Source: Lepturacanthus savala (Eukaryota > Chordata > Actinopteri > Scombriformes > Trichiuridae). Taken from it: a DNA stretch of 64,000 nt. This document shows positions 12,898-25,648 of the stretch, piece by piece. The stretch spans positions 11,608,892 through 11,672,891 of the forward strand of contig CM060481.1 in NCBI GenBank assembly GCA_030544235.1. The letters are read 5' to 3'. The notes under the pieces were generated by a model. The model saw nothing but the letters and a program-made list of their open reading frames with translations. It was not told the DNA's origin and did no database searches. Position 1 is the stretch's first letter; the number at the start of each line of letters is the position of its first letter. The position numbers and the translations under genes are program-made.

Positions 12898-15586
12898 GAA
12901 TAAAATACAGTTAATGTCATTATTTATTTATTTATTTATTTTGCCTGGTGTACAGTTGCCAGCAAGGATTCAGGGGAGCAATGTATTTCCTAAATGCTGA
13001 GCGTCGAATGCTCAATGCCTGCGTCACATCAACGGCAAAGCTATGCAGAAGTATAAACTATAAACTAGGTTTTACTTTGTAATGTGTTACACCCAACATT
13101 GAAAATGAGGAACAAATTGTCTACAATTTTATTGTTACAAAGCAGTTAGCAGGAGCTAGTATTAGCCACATGCCTTCACAATAGATCACAACAAGCTAAC
13201 ATTCAGACACACCACAGTGAAACGTCCTGCAGAGTTGTCGGCGTTTCTTCAGGGGCCTGAGCCTCTACTTCTGAGTCCGATTCTGGGTCAAACTGGTATG
13301 GAATGAAGACATCTCAGCTAGCCATTAACACTAACAGTAGTAATCTGTAGCTAACGCTACTGTTAGCCATATCCACTACCTGAGGGGGCTTGTAGAAGCA
13401 GCCAAGGAAGGTGTTGACCAATGGTGAACATTAGATTTAAAGCTACAGGCACAGAAACAGCCTGTTCTCAGAGGAGAGCAATTTAGCATCTTTTAGACTG
13501 CTGGAATTTATGGCACAGATCCTCTTGGGTTAAATGGATTGCAAAAACAGTGTTGACAGAGGTCAGACAGAGCTGTGAAATTGATTTAAAACAGAGTAAT
13601 ATGGGATCTTTAAATTACTCTCATGTATCTAGTGAACAAGTAGTATAATATAGTATGAGTACTTTGACTTTTGATTATTTAAGTACAGTTTGCTGATAAT
13701 ACTTCTGTACTTGTATTTTCAATTCATGAATTGTTATTGAGTATTTTGACAACAGTCTTTCTACTTTTACTTAAGTGAAGGATCGGAGCATTTTGTCCAC
13801 CACTGGCAGAGGTTAGTCTTTTGAAATACGGAACTTAAAATATTTTTTTATCTTACCTGAGCAAAGAATCATTCCTGGGTCAAATGTGGCCAAAGCAAGC
13901 CCAGGTTACTTTCAACCAGTATGTTTAGTGTTCAGCCACCCACATGTTTCGGAGTCTCAGTGAATGTGTGTCACTGCCAGAATTTGGCTGGACATGTTCT
14001 TCTCTTTAGGAATTCAGCATCAGCCTCAACTTCTCCAGCTGGGTTTCCGCTTTCTGGTTGTACAGTACATATGGCCGGCAGACCCACCGATGGTATGCGC
14101 AAACACACATACTGCACTTAAGTGTGTATGTGCAGTAATGAACACACAAAGACACACGCATTCACCAGACGTGCTGTCAACAGCCAGAATTGTAGGGAAA
14201 AAAGCTTCATTATGGACAATCCTGCGCATCGTGTCCACTCAGGTCTGGACATTGGGGGGAGTGGGAGGTCTGGAGCAGATCTAGCTTTCATCCTGGAGGC
14301 CTCCTGTTACAGAGAAACTGGTTTATCTGTTTACAGCTTAGCCAAACCGAAGAATGATGTTTAATTGGTGAGTAATAATTGCAACAGTGATCTAACTTCA
14401 AGCTGCGTACTGATGCATAGTAGCTTTCCTCTCAACAGTGGGGTGCTGTGAAGCTGGTTACCGTCCAGCTGTGGCTGCTGCTTCATGCTCAGTTAGTCTC
14501 TTGCAGACCTGCTGGAAAATGAGCATGTCTGGTTTTATAGATACAGGTTTGATGGACAGTATCTACAAAATACATAGCACTTCCTATGACTGCTTCACAA
14601 TAAAAACAACCCTGAGACACATGCAAGGTAAGTATGGTAAACTACTTAATAGAAAGGTCTTTAGAGAATTTAAATACTCCACATAACCAATTAATAGCCA
14701 GGGTGTTTATTTGTTTCAGTTATTTAACAGATCAGCTGTTTATTTAAAACTAGGCTGCAATTTGGGATGGGCGATTAATTCCTTACTGTCAAAAATGTTG
14801 CTCAGGAAAACTGGAAAACTCTTTTACTAAACTAGAATGACTAACGTATAACTTACATTTTTCCAAAGTCAAATTACTGTACTGTAGTTAAACGTCTCAA
14901 AGCTGCTTCTCCTGAGTTTTCCTCTGTATATTTTACCACAGAAAATTCAAATTTCATGTCATACTTTGTATATTTTCGCTGCACAGGTGCCATAGCAATT
15001 GACAATTAAGGGATATCACCTGAACGCGTGTTCTTTAACTTCAGGACCAAAGCACTTGCAATAAAGAAGGCGAAGAAGAAAACCATGCAGCATCAGTGGT
15101 CACATCTTCTTCTTGATTTTTGTTTATTTAATAAATTAGACTCAGTGTCTATTTGGAAACAACAGCTATTTATCAAAATATACATCTGCACCCGGCCTTT
15201 AAAGGGGACCGGGCAGTTAATTGAAACTCGTATTTGGTAATTTACAGTACATTGGATGACTGTTAACTATGGCCACATACAGTATAGTATACTGAGAGCT
15301 AGTTTAGTGAAAATCATTACATCAGTAAGAAAACTTTAATTATATCTTCATTATAATGTATAATATAATATAATATGTCTGAATTTCTATTAAACGTAGC
15401 CATGACCTTTCCTTAACTTTAAACTTTAAACACTGTATGCTAGAATTTTAAATACGTTGCATTGGGACGTTAAGATATATTGTATATTAAATATAATCCT
15501 GTGGTTTGAAGAATGGCCCTTTATTGATGCAGAGACAAGCTCATAAATGCACAGTGGCCCCAGCTCTTTTGTGATTACATAAAGGA

Positions 15587-15672
15587 TGCGTGTGTGTGTG
15601 TGTGAGAGAGAGAGAGAGACGAACACACACACGCATGCATGCACACACAAACACTGACAGTCACACACACTC
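15587..15672. repeat. Compound TG/GA/AC simple repeat
   Basis: A tg run, then a ga run, then ac-rich sequence with short interruptions. Confidence 0.9.
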
Positions 15673-16648
15673 TCATTTCCGGTACAAGGCAGATGTTGTC
15701 ACCGACACATGCAGTCATGTCAATTCACATATAAACATAACCTTCCCCAACAGTGGCCTGGAGATACAAACACAGGTTACCATTGAAAAGAAGATTATTT
15801 TTTCTCTCTCTCCCTGAGTGATATTCTCATTCACGCTGAGAGCCTGTCAGTCAGTCACCCCCCCACCACCACCACCCCCCCGTACCTATCCCCACCTTGT
15901 CATTGAGTGTCGTTGATGCTGACATGTCACATCTGGAAGCTCTTCCCTACATGTGCTGCATAGACATTTCTCTGCTCACTTTCCCTTTTTCCCAGGAGGC
16001 CTGATTGCGAATCTCCTGTAATGATGTGAAAAAGGAGACTGAGATGTCTACACAACAGCTTTGGGCTGTTGAACGCTTTCTGGACACATTTCCCCCTCCG
16101 ACGTTACAGGATCAGTTTCCTCAATAGGTGGAGAATAAAGGGAGATCAAAATGGTAGCAATTTGCTCCGAGTCACGGATTCTGTGCCAAGCCTTTAACAC
16201 CTCGTTTGTTCCGAGGGGCTCTTTGTGCAAGGTCGGAGAAGTGAAGCCTATTTTTAAGTTGACAGGGATGAGATACTTTGTGGCATGCGTGGTGTAGCAC
16301 GCCAACGTCTACTGTAAGGAACGCGTGAAATTTTGTTAAAGAAAATTGTGTTTCAGACACACGACACTTGTTGGCTCAGTGGGTGGCAACGAAGCCACTT
16401 CAAGCCTGTGTTTCCAGTGGAAAATCCATGCTAAGTGTGCTTCAGCAGGTCGGGTGTTTCCTTGGCTACGGGAGAGAATGAAAAAATCATTAAAATGTCT
16501 AAAGGGTAAATGATGTCATTCACAGCGTATAAATGTTGCTGTCAGGTCATGGAAGCCATTTGCGCAGAAGGTGACACTTTGGGTAGTGTTTCACCAGCAC
16601 AGATATGTACGCTGTAACACAGGCTACACTGCACCACAACATAGGTAT

Positions 16649-16649
<1 letters not shown>

Positions 16650-16697
<48 letters not shown>
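16650..16697. repeat. (AC)n microsatellite
   Basis: About 23 uninterrupted AC units, followed by tacacatg. Confidence 0.95.
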
Positions 16698-16700
<3 letters not shown>

Positions 16701-17393
16701 ATGTAGAACAGTCCATTGATGAAGGGTAGGATGATCTGCTTCCAGTTAGGTTGCACACTGTTCCTGTTCGGCTGGTGTACAAAGAGATGGATCCAATTTC
16801 AGGACATGCTTTTAATGAAACTCAAACTGAAACACGTTTCTGATTGGAGAACAAAGCCGGGGGAATCAAAAGCTGTTGCAGAGGTAACCTAGGCTAGAGC
16901 GTGCTCACAGCTCCAAACACCAGCTCCTCACAAAAGATCCAAACTCCAAACAAGGCCCCTCCGAAGCATCCTGTTCCCGCAACAGTGCAAAGCAGCCTGA
17001 CGAATGCAGCCAGACTTTAGACCTTTGCGATCTAGAATTACAATTTGTTTTGAAAACTCGATGGCGTATGGATAAACTCCCATTTAGGTCGCTTATGACT
17101 TCCAGAGACGTAAAGGCCGACAGCTCAGGCTACCGAAACCTCGGAAAGCTTTGAAGACGAGAAACCTTTTAAAAATCAGTTGAATGAACTGCAATCTTAA
17201 ACATATGTTGTCATTTGCAGCACACACATACACACACACACACATACACGCATGAAAAATGGATATAACGAATAAAAACAAAAAAGTACTTTTTTTTTAA
17301 GAAAAAAAAATTGCGGATAAACAATAAAGAAAAAATCCATCTTGGGCATAATTGTATTCCGAAGTTATGAAGTGAAACTGGTTATGTTTGAGG

Positions 17394-17545
17394 CAATAGT
17401 TTGACATTTTGGGAAATACGCCTTTCATTTTCCTGCCAAGAGTTCAAAACCACTTTCATTTTTGTCTGGTAAATATACAGCCGAGCTTAAGCACAAAGAC
17501 GGGATACAGCTAACCCAGGTCTGTCCGAAGGTAACAAAATGTGCC
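17394..17545. repeat. Partial copy of the inverted-repeat family
   Basis: caatagtttgacattttggg, aaatacgccttt, ttgtctggtaaatata, and ctgtccgaaggtaacaaaat match the left half of the family seen at 52280-52732. Confidence 0.6.
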
Positions 17546-20500
17546 ACTATTTGGAAAACCCATGCCTAAATATGTAATATCGTGCCTATTTAATTCCTAC
17601 AAGTACTGCAGTGTGTATATGAGAGACTATTTCTTGGCTGGTCACAGTAAATTCCTGAAGACTTGCCAAGAAATAGCATCATGCATAACCCTCCATAAAA
17701 CTTGTCCCTTAAGGTTTTGCATGGTTAAAAAAACAAGCCGTATATAATGTGAAGTAGTGAGCGTATACGTGGAGCGTTGACAACTTTTCTCTCTAGATTT
17801 GGTAGCTTTTTGAATATTTTGGATATTCTTTCACAAAAAGCTGCTGGTGACAGTGACTTTTTCAGGGGCACAAACCCTAATCTCTCTATTCATAATACTT
17901 CATTACAAGAGCCTGCATGGAATTGCTTTTTAATTTTAAATATACATTTAATAAGTTAGATAGAGTCACTTTTCTTTACTTCCAGTTCATGAGGAATCAT
18001 ATATGTAAATGTTTGTATGATGTCATCTATCAACTTGTGGAGTTTCCAGCCTTTGTGTGAAGCTGAGCTCACCAGCTGTTGGCTGCAGCTTTACATTTAA
18101 GGACAGATATGAGGCTGCTCTACTCTTCGTTTTATCTTTAATGAGGGGGAAAAAAAGTGTAATTGTACAAAAGTGAACGCTCATTCAGTCTAATGCTGCC
18201 ATTCATGAAATTAAAACCAATTTTTGGCTGAAAATTGCTTCATCCTTTGAACCTCAACTCGGCACACAAGACTACATTTACAGCACAAATCCCATTCAAA
18301 TGATCCGTATCAGCAGAGGGAGTGAAAACCACCGAGCGTTAATCTGAAGTCCATTCTTCCAATGAGGCCGGGAGGAAGGTCCATTACTTTCCCCACAGAG
18401 ACGGCTGTGTTCGGTGGTCCGCCGCCGCCAGCTCTCATGAGCTCAGCCTGCACCTGTGGCCGGTCGCGTCCAGAGCCGAAGAAAAGAAAACAAATACAGT
18501 AAATAACTCTGCTTAATGGAGCTTAAGAGTGGCCTCGCTCGTTTGCCGTGAAGAACAGAGGGTCCGAAATGACTCCGAATGAGCACAATGGCTCTCAGAG
18601 AGCGCTCCGCGGCGTGAGCGGCCTCCTGTTCTGGTGCGCATGAGTAACCTTATGATGGTATCGGTTTAAACCATGTGCTAGGAAAAAAGGTTTGGTGCAG
18701 AGGTTAAAGATATACGGGTTGCCCACATTTGCCAGAAGAAACAAGCGGAAAGTCCTACACAAACATCATTGTCTGCTACTGAGGCACAAAGACTGAGGGT
18801 TAGTGCATCAAAGACTCATTCAAGGACATGGAGGTAAACTGTCTCAGACCCCAACACAAGCTGAAACCTGAGATTCTAAATGAGGTCTTTCTTATTCACT
18901 ATCTGGTTATTTTCATTTCAAAAGAAAAAAAAACAGCAGGATTTTCTTTCTTTCTTTTTCTTTTCTTTTTTTTTGTCCAGTATCTTTGAAAAGTTACATA
19001 TCTGCAGACAAAAGCTCTATTCTCTGCAGGCTCATCATTGATTTTCATAGTGGCGAGCAGAAGCAGGATTTCACCTCTTTTTCGCTCAGCGGACAGGATT
19101 TCATTTATAACAAGGGTGTAATTTATGAGAATGCGAAGGCCCTGACTACTCCATAACCCGAGTCAGACTCACTCATTCTTCAGTGTGACAGGGCCGGGCT
19201 CCCGGAGTTATGGGATCAAGGCTGATGTCTTACAGAGCACCGCTCGGGGGACCAGGTATCCGCACTTCCTTATTTTATCAGCTCTCCAACAAGTGAACAT
19301 GAACACAGGCCTCTATAAATCATCGGCTTCTGATGACAGCCCAGAGGCAGCAAAGCGGAGCATCGTCTGATGTTGCACATGTGTGCTGTCTTTTTTTCTT
19401 TTTTTTTTTTTCCTCTGCAGCGGCATAGCCCGACCGCCTCCTCACGCTTCTGTGCGGGTGTGATCCACCTGCACGTTGCAGGGACTAATTGACGGCACTT
19501 TAGTTACAGTCAGTGATTAGGTGGCATCTTAGCTTTGGCGTCTGCCGGCGCCTTGAATTAGGCACTAGCATCAACGGCTATTATCACCACCCGATGTATG
19601 ATGGGCTCTTTTTAAAATGTTGTCCCGATGCATGCACATATTGCATGTGTTTATTCAAGCTATTGAGCTACACAGCTTTTTGTTGAAAGGGCGCTGAAAC
19701 TGAATGAGTCTGCTTTTATGCAAGAGTTCCATGACCTTGATTGTCTTTCCGCTCTGTTTCTGTCAGAGGAAGTGAGGACAAAAAACATACAAATATGCGT
19801 GTGTTTTTTGTCAGTGCATGTATATTGTGTATGTGTGTGTGATAGATACAGTCACGGTCAACAAGGACCGGGGCAGCTGTTCACTCTGACAACAGTCACT
19901 CCCCACGCATGATGTCCCCGTATGTTGGGAAGGGGGGCGAATTATCATTCAGCGCATGTATGTGTGTGTGTGCGTGTGTGTGGTCTGGGTTAACAGGTTC
20001 AGCGTGGCTAATTCACAAGGCCCAGACAGAAACTCCGTCCCACCTCGCACTTTTCAGAAGGGCCGCAGACACCGGAGGCCTTTCTCCTATGAGGTTAGTG
20101 TCCGTGTGCGTGCCCGTCTGTGTGTGCGTGTGTCTCAGTGTGTCTCAGTGTGTGTGTGTGTTCGACTGTTGACTGGTGTGAAACTTAAATCAGTGCATGA
20201 AAGGTGTGTATCTCAGTGTTGCTCCTCTTGACTCTCTGACAGGAAACAGACCCTCGCTGTGGTGTTCGGTTTCTCCAAACTCACACAGGACTCCATTTCA
20301 GACATGCTGCAAAATTCAAAACAGAAATGTAGCATGAGCAGGGCACAATAAGGCCAATGTTATGTCACTAGTTAAGTTTAATTCCACAGATTGCTCGCTG
20401 ATGTTCCAGGGGATATAAATTTGGCAAGAATTAAAAAAAATATATATATATACATATGTATTTTGCATGTATTGAAAAGAGCCTTTCATTTGATCCAATG

Positions 20501-23500
20501 CACTAATGTTTCCCATTTACTTGAAATGCTGCCATGCATGAGTTTAATCATTTAATTTCACAGCACTTCGGTCTGTGTAGGATGAATGGATCCTCCGCTC
20601 AGCGTTGTCTCTGTGTGTGTTCCTGCGGTGAAACATTTGCAGTCATTACCCCTGGCCTCTCTTGTCCTAACTGGTTCAGCAGCCCAGCGGGAGTTCCCTG
20701 TTATTTGTGTTGCACCGTGTGTGTAGCGCTGATCTCCCAAAACGGCCAGATTATGAGGGCTGAGACACTAACAGCACAGGGACGGGTGGGGAGAGGGGAG
20801 GATGAGCAACGGTCCGACCAAAGAGAAAAGCAAGGAATTATGGCATATCTCTCATCACCTCTGCACAACTGTTTTGGCTAGACCTGTTGAGGCTTCTCCA
20901 TCATCACTGAACACCTAACAATAAATCCTTGAGCGGCGCTTCGCTGGGAAGGAGAGAACCAGCAGGACTAGTCTAGGTTGCAGGAGAGGCAGCCTTTTCA
21001 AATATTCACAGACTAATAAAAAAGAATGGGTTGAATTTGGTTGCTGGCAGCTCATCACAGACATTTTCCCCCTTTGTGGCTCACGCTGAACCTTGGCAAA
21101 GGTCAAAATCTTTATTGGATTTTCTGTTTTGTTGTATGTTTTCTGCCAAATCGAATTTCTGCTTTGACAGCTGAACTGGAGCACAACATCAGCGTTGTTG
21201 CTTTTCGCCCTCGCAGGCTGCCGGTGTCATTTGTGGTGCTTTTTTTTTTTTTTTTGGAAGATCACACTTTGCAAATGACTGACCTAGGCTGACTTTGGTC
21301 AGCTTTGGTATGCTTCTTTCGAAGCATGGTAACAGAGGCACCAGGCGAGGAGAGCGCTGCAGCTCCTAATGAGGCTGAGGAGTGATGGCACACAGCAACA
21401 ATGTGCTGACAGAACTGACCGTCACTAAAGCTTCAGAGGTGGATCAACGCACTGACTGATGTCATCAACTCTCCCGGCTTTTCTGAATGAGCCTCTATGT
21501 CCCGTAACTCACTGCAGGGGGGCTTTTCATCTCGTGCGTTTCTTCCCAAAAAGTCAGCATTGCTGTTTATTGGAATGAGCAGCTATACACCGCATACGCC
21601 GAGCTGCTCCTACATGAGGAGGACAAAACTAGGCAAAAGGAGACAATTCTCCATCATTCTTCTGGAGCGTTTCCCGGCCAGATTTTCGCCTCTGTATATT
21701 GTCGACTTTCTTTCTCACGGGTCTGTGTCCAAAGCACCATTGTGCTCCACTGCTTCAAATGTGGTTCTATTTCCTGCAGGCAGTTTCACCATTATAAACA
21801 AACAATGATGTTTCCCCATCAATGTACATCCACTCTCATTTTTTGCAGGCTTTTTCCACACGGAAAAGAAAACATGATGCAGAATGACACGATATGTTCC
21901 CAATTTTCAACTTCCTCTAGAGGTGAAACATTTTTCGTCTGAGATGGAACAAGTTTGAGGCCCAATATGTGAATTTTTACAAAATAAAATATCTAAAAAT
22001 GACTAGATTTTTATGTTATATAGGAAGATTACTTTTCAAACCTAGAAAACTCCATGATTTAAATTAACAGGAAGATTATTTTTGTTGCCTGTCGTTGTCA
22101 TTTGATCATTATTAATATAACTTATTGATTATAGCAGCTTTAAAGATTGTGAAATTGTTGTATTGCAGCTTCAATTTCAGACACACGTTTTTGAATAGGG
22201 TGGGGATGGGCTCTATCAATTTCCTTCTAATGAAATAATCCCTGTCTACCTGAGTTGATGCGCCACTCTCTTGCCTGGAGTGGAATCTGGAGATTAAATT
22301 AGAAACATCTCGTAATTCAGAAAGCAAGACAGAAATACCATGAGAATGTTGTGTGCACATGTGTGTGTGCTAGATATTGGCTCAACCCCTATGGCCTTGT
22401 GTCAAGCATTCAACGTTCTTGCTTTTTAGGTACCAACGTGCCACAGTCTGTCTCCATGGAAATGTGGCTTTAGGGGAATGTCCATCACTACTGAAAGGGT
22501 GAGCCAGAATCCCCAAACACACCCTGCCCGGCCGTATTAAAATTCTTTAGGATGGCACTCTTTTCTGGGCACACATTCCACATTCATCGGTTCAAGAGAA
22601 GTGAAAAGGGCTACCTGTTTCCACGGCAACAAAGGCCAAACACAGAGGTCAGACAAGCGTGTCTGTGTCATTCCTAACGTGACAGTGGTTTGCCATAAAC
22701 CTGAGCCGGCGTGGTAATGATACTCCTGCGCAGTGGGCAGGGCTGGCGTTTGGCTTTGTGGAAACTGGTCGGGCCCCAGTCTGGCCACACTCACAAATGG
22801 GGAGGCAACACAGGAAACTGGGGCTTCCAGTAAAAACATGTAATTAGAAACACATTGACTGGGAGCTTTGGCATGATACACCCAGCAGGAAGGGAGAGAC
22901 ACATGCAGTCAGGGATGCACGCGGCAGGGGTAAAAAGAAAGAAAAAAAAAGATTGATGATTGAAGTGGAGGACGTGATCACTGGGGTATTGGATCACTGG
23001 GAAAGTCCCATAAGATAATAAATGTTGTGAGTCAAAAACAGAAAGCCAGAGACATCGAGGTGACATGCAATGAGTGACTTAAAGAGCGCAGAGCGAAAAA
23101 TCCTGACCAGGAATATACACACCCAGTCTGACTCGGACCTGCCAGCCAGTTTCGGACTGACATGTGGTAGACAATAATATCCCACTGTTGGAAATCCCTA
23201 CTACTACTACTACTACTACTGTTTACAAGAGGCAGTATAAATGCCGCTGTATTTGAGAGTGCGTCAGTATGGCCTGGAGACCTTGCCACTAAAGAGCAGG
23301 TGGCGGGCAGCATGAGCTCGGCCTCGGCGGGGTCGGGTGGCAGGAGGTGGCACGCCCTACACGGCCATGTGGTGAACCGAGCTCCAGAGGGAGAGCAGGT
23401 CAACCCGGCCACATGTGATCTGAGAAACAGAGTCGTCGCTAACCGCGCTCCTTGGGGAGCCCAATTGAGCCTGATAGGAGAGACAGGCGTACAAGATCCT

Positions 23501-23647
23501 GATTTCTACCTTGTGGGCAACAAGGACGAAACATGAGCAACGGTAATTAGTTAATTGTTACACAAACAGTGCGCACTCAAAGACGTGAAGATAGACATAT
23601 TGCTATAGTTATGCGTCTTAAGGAAGCCAAAACCACATGTGACAAGA
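17546..23647. other. Intergenic DNA with non-repetitive stretches
   Basis: No exon was recognised. The stretches at about 18350-18650 and 19020-19600 are unique-looking, moderately GC and without simple repeats. This is the kind of sequence that can be conserved non-coding, which cannot be judged from one genome. Confidence 0.45.
23199..23220. repeat. (CTA)n short tandem repeat
   Basis: Seven cta/act units. Confidence 0.9.
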
Positions 23648-25483
23648 TTTATTGAGTTTGAACAGCAGCCCGTTTGACAAACTTCACAGACGACCCACAG
23701 TTCTCCCGCTTTCAATCCACCGCACGTCAGATTCTCACAAAGTTAAATCCTGAGATATCAGAGAGCCTCTGCAGGAGACGGACGTGAGAAATAGTCCCCA
23801 CATCCACAGAAGAGAAACCATCAGAGGGGACTCTTTAGTGTGTGGCTTTTACAGATCAGGAGTGTTGACTGTGGCCTCACCAAAAAAAAAAAAAAAAAAA
23901 AAAAAGGGCCTTAATTAGACTTCGCTCCCAGCAGACTGCCAAGCCAAGAATAGGGGTTAGATTAACAACAACAAGAAGCCAACACTTTTAATCATCTCTC
24001 AAAACGTTTCCTTGTAACCCTAACATTCAACAGTTCACAAACACATAGTTAGAGCGACTGGAGGAAATGGATGTTTGGTAGGTGATGATGAGGTTTTATA
24101 CATTTCAAAATATGAACGTGTGAAGTGACAATTCACAGTCTGCAGATGTAGAATAAACAGCTGGAAAATGTGCATTTATCAGAGGGGCAGCATATGAGGA
24201 GACAAATGGATCTGGATAGAATTGCACTCCTATTCAAATACATGAAATACTGTATTGAGCGAAGATGGATGAAGAACAACAACGTAAACACATACTGTAA
24301 GGCACAATATCCCTGGGCCATTCATATGAGAACATATGCAACAATTCACTACAAACGTCAACATGCACAGTACTTTGGATTTGTTTTCTGTCCCTTTTTT
24401 GCTGGGACGCAGCAACAGTAACATGTTAAGCACCACTGGTCTTCATACAACAGGTCATGGGAAAACACATGAACCTATATGTTTTAACAGTTTCTACATT
24501 AAGGGGTCCTGTAGGGGGTTCTTAATACAATAACAAATAGCTGGGCTTACTCTTAAATTAATGATGTGGATCAGTATTCCACGGGTTGTTGAACCAACAA
24601 CAGTTGTAAATTCTCTACCAAATTATGTCTAAAGGGAAATCTTCATTCCATGGCGCAAGAAACACTCAAGATTTAGTCCTAGTTTAGACCTAGTTTTCTT
24701 AAGGTCATTCATATCTTTAAATAAAACAAGGGCACTAATATTTTTTTTTTTAAATGGGCGTGAGAGATATGTTTAGACTCTGGATTTTATGTAAATACAA
24801 TCTTTCTTTGTGAGCTGTTTCCTATTTGGTTAGTTTGTTGTTTTCTGAGTCCCAGCTGTCCTCAACCATCCTGTTTTAATACTTTAATTTGAAATCAACA
24901 ATGACGCACCGCACGCTCTGCTCGAACACAAAAAAGAACGGGTGTTAAATAACAGGAACTTGTAAACATGTAGAAATAATTCAGCTAACACGCACCAAAA
25001 AAAGTGCCCTAAAAGGTTTTTTTGGTCGCAAGTTGGCCTACAACGTACAGTAAGGTATCAGTCAGTAAATACTACAGTGGAAGAGGTCAGGCTGTAACAG
25101 TATGAACAGTAACACTGGTTAAAAAAAAAAAAAAAACTACAAGTTAAATGTCACGACATTTCACTTCTTCCGTGCCCTGTGAGCAGACATGGTGGCTCTG
25201 GAGGCGGATCAAACAGATCGTGAATTTTGTTTGTTTCAAATATCCACAATAATATCTGAACAGTATGACAAAAAAAATTACGAATGTACAGACTATGTTT
25301 CAATTTCCAAATACTCGCCCTAATGTTTTCCATATTCTACATGTGTGTACTTCTAACAGCAACATTCCTGCTATCTATCCATCTGTGGATACAGTATGTA
25401 TAGGCCAGACTGGCTGCATGAAACGCTGAACTTTTATCTGATGAATCGGATATCATTTTCATTCAGTGCTTCCATAATTGGCT
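23648..25483 (-). other. prdm5: probable prdm5 3' UTR
   Basis: No coding signal after the stop. On the minus strand, ATTAAA motifs lie at 24888-24883 and 24880-24875. The first canonical AATAAA is at 23653-23648, so the UTR is either about 0.6 or 1.8 kb. The 3' end is inferred, not seen. A plus-strand run of A at 25122-25137 lies inside it. Confidence 0.35.
23882..23905. repeat. Poly-A run, 24 bp
   Basis: Pure A homopolymer, length uncertain as usual for such runs. Confidence 0.95.
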
Positions 25484-25648
25484 CTAGCTCTCTGTTTCCC
25501 CGTGGACGTTCTCCATATGTACTTTGAGGTAGTCGTTCCTGGTGAACTTCTTGTGGCACAGCTGGCACTCTGCCATGGGCCGGTTGGGGTTGTGTGTGAG
25601 CTTATGCCTGCTGAGCATCTTCTTCAAGCTGAATGACAGGTCACACAC
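25484..25648 (-). CDS. prdm5: prdm5 exon 16 (last), fingers 15 and 16, residues 588-641
   Basis: VCDLSFSLKKMLSRHKLTHN completes finger 15 (C589/H602/H606). CQLCHKKFTRNDYLKVHMEN contains finger 16 (C615/C618/H631/H636). The protein ends HGETES then TAG at 25486-25484. Acceptor ttttctag. Confidence 0.97.
   Translation of the reverse strand: MCDLSFSLKKMLSRHKLTHNPNRPMAECQLCHKKFTRNDYLKVHMENVHGETES

Larger units (their letters stand above)
11854..13805. mobile_element. hAT-like element, 1.95 kb, with later insertions
   Basis: Starts CAGTGGTaaaaagtagctaag and ends tccACCACTG, the same terminal family as the intron-1 element. The flanking octamers gcacaggc and gcagaggt agree in 6 of 8 positions. 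The interior starts with the familiar fish phrase 'ccactccactatttcagagg' and ends with 'tactttgactt ... tacttttacttaag'. A Tc1 fragment and an AT array lie inside. Confidence 0.65.
13806..17393. other. Intergenic DNA, no gene recognised
   Basis: Only simple repeats (15587-15672, 16650-16697) stand out. Open frames across the simple repeats are artefacts. Confidence 0.55.

Noticed and set aside
15841..15885. Possible CRISPR-like or clustered C-rich repeats
   Set aside because: Only a short C-rich low-complexity stretch; this is vertebrate DNA and there is no spacer structure.
23032..23412. 126-codon minus-strand frame and a plus-strand partner near 23300
   Set aside because: Locally GC-rich sequence with a CTA repeat read as serines; no splice sites or homology recognised.
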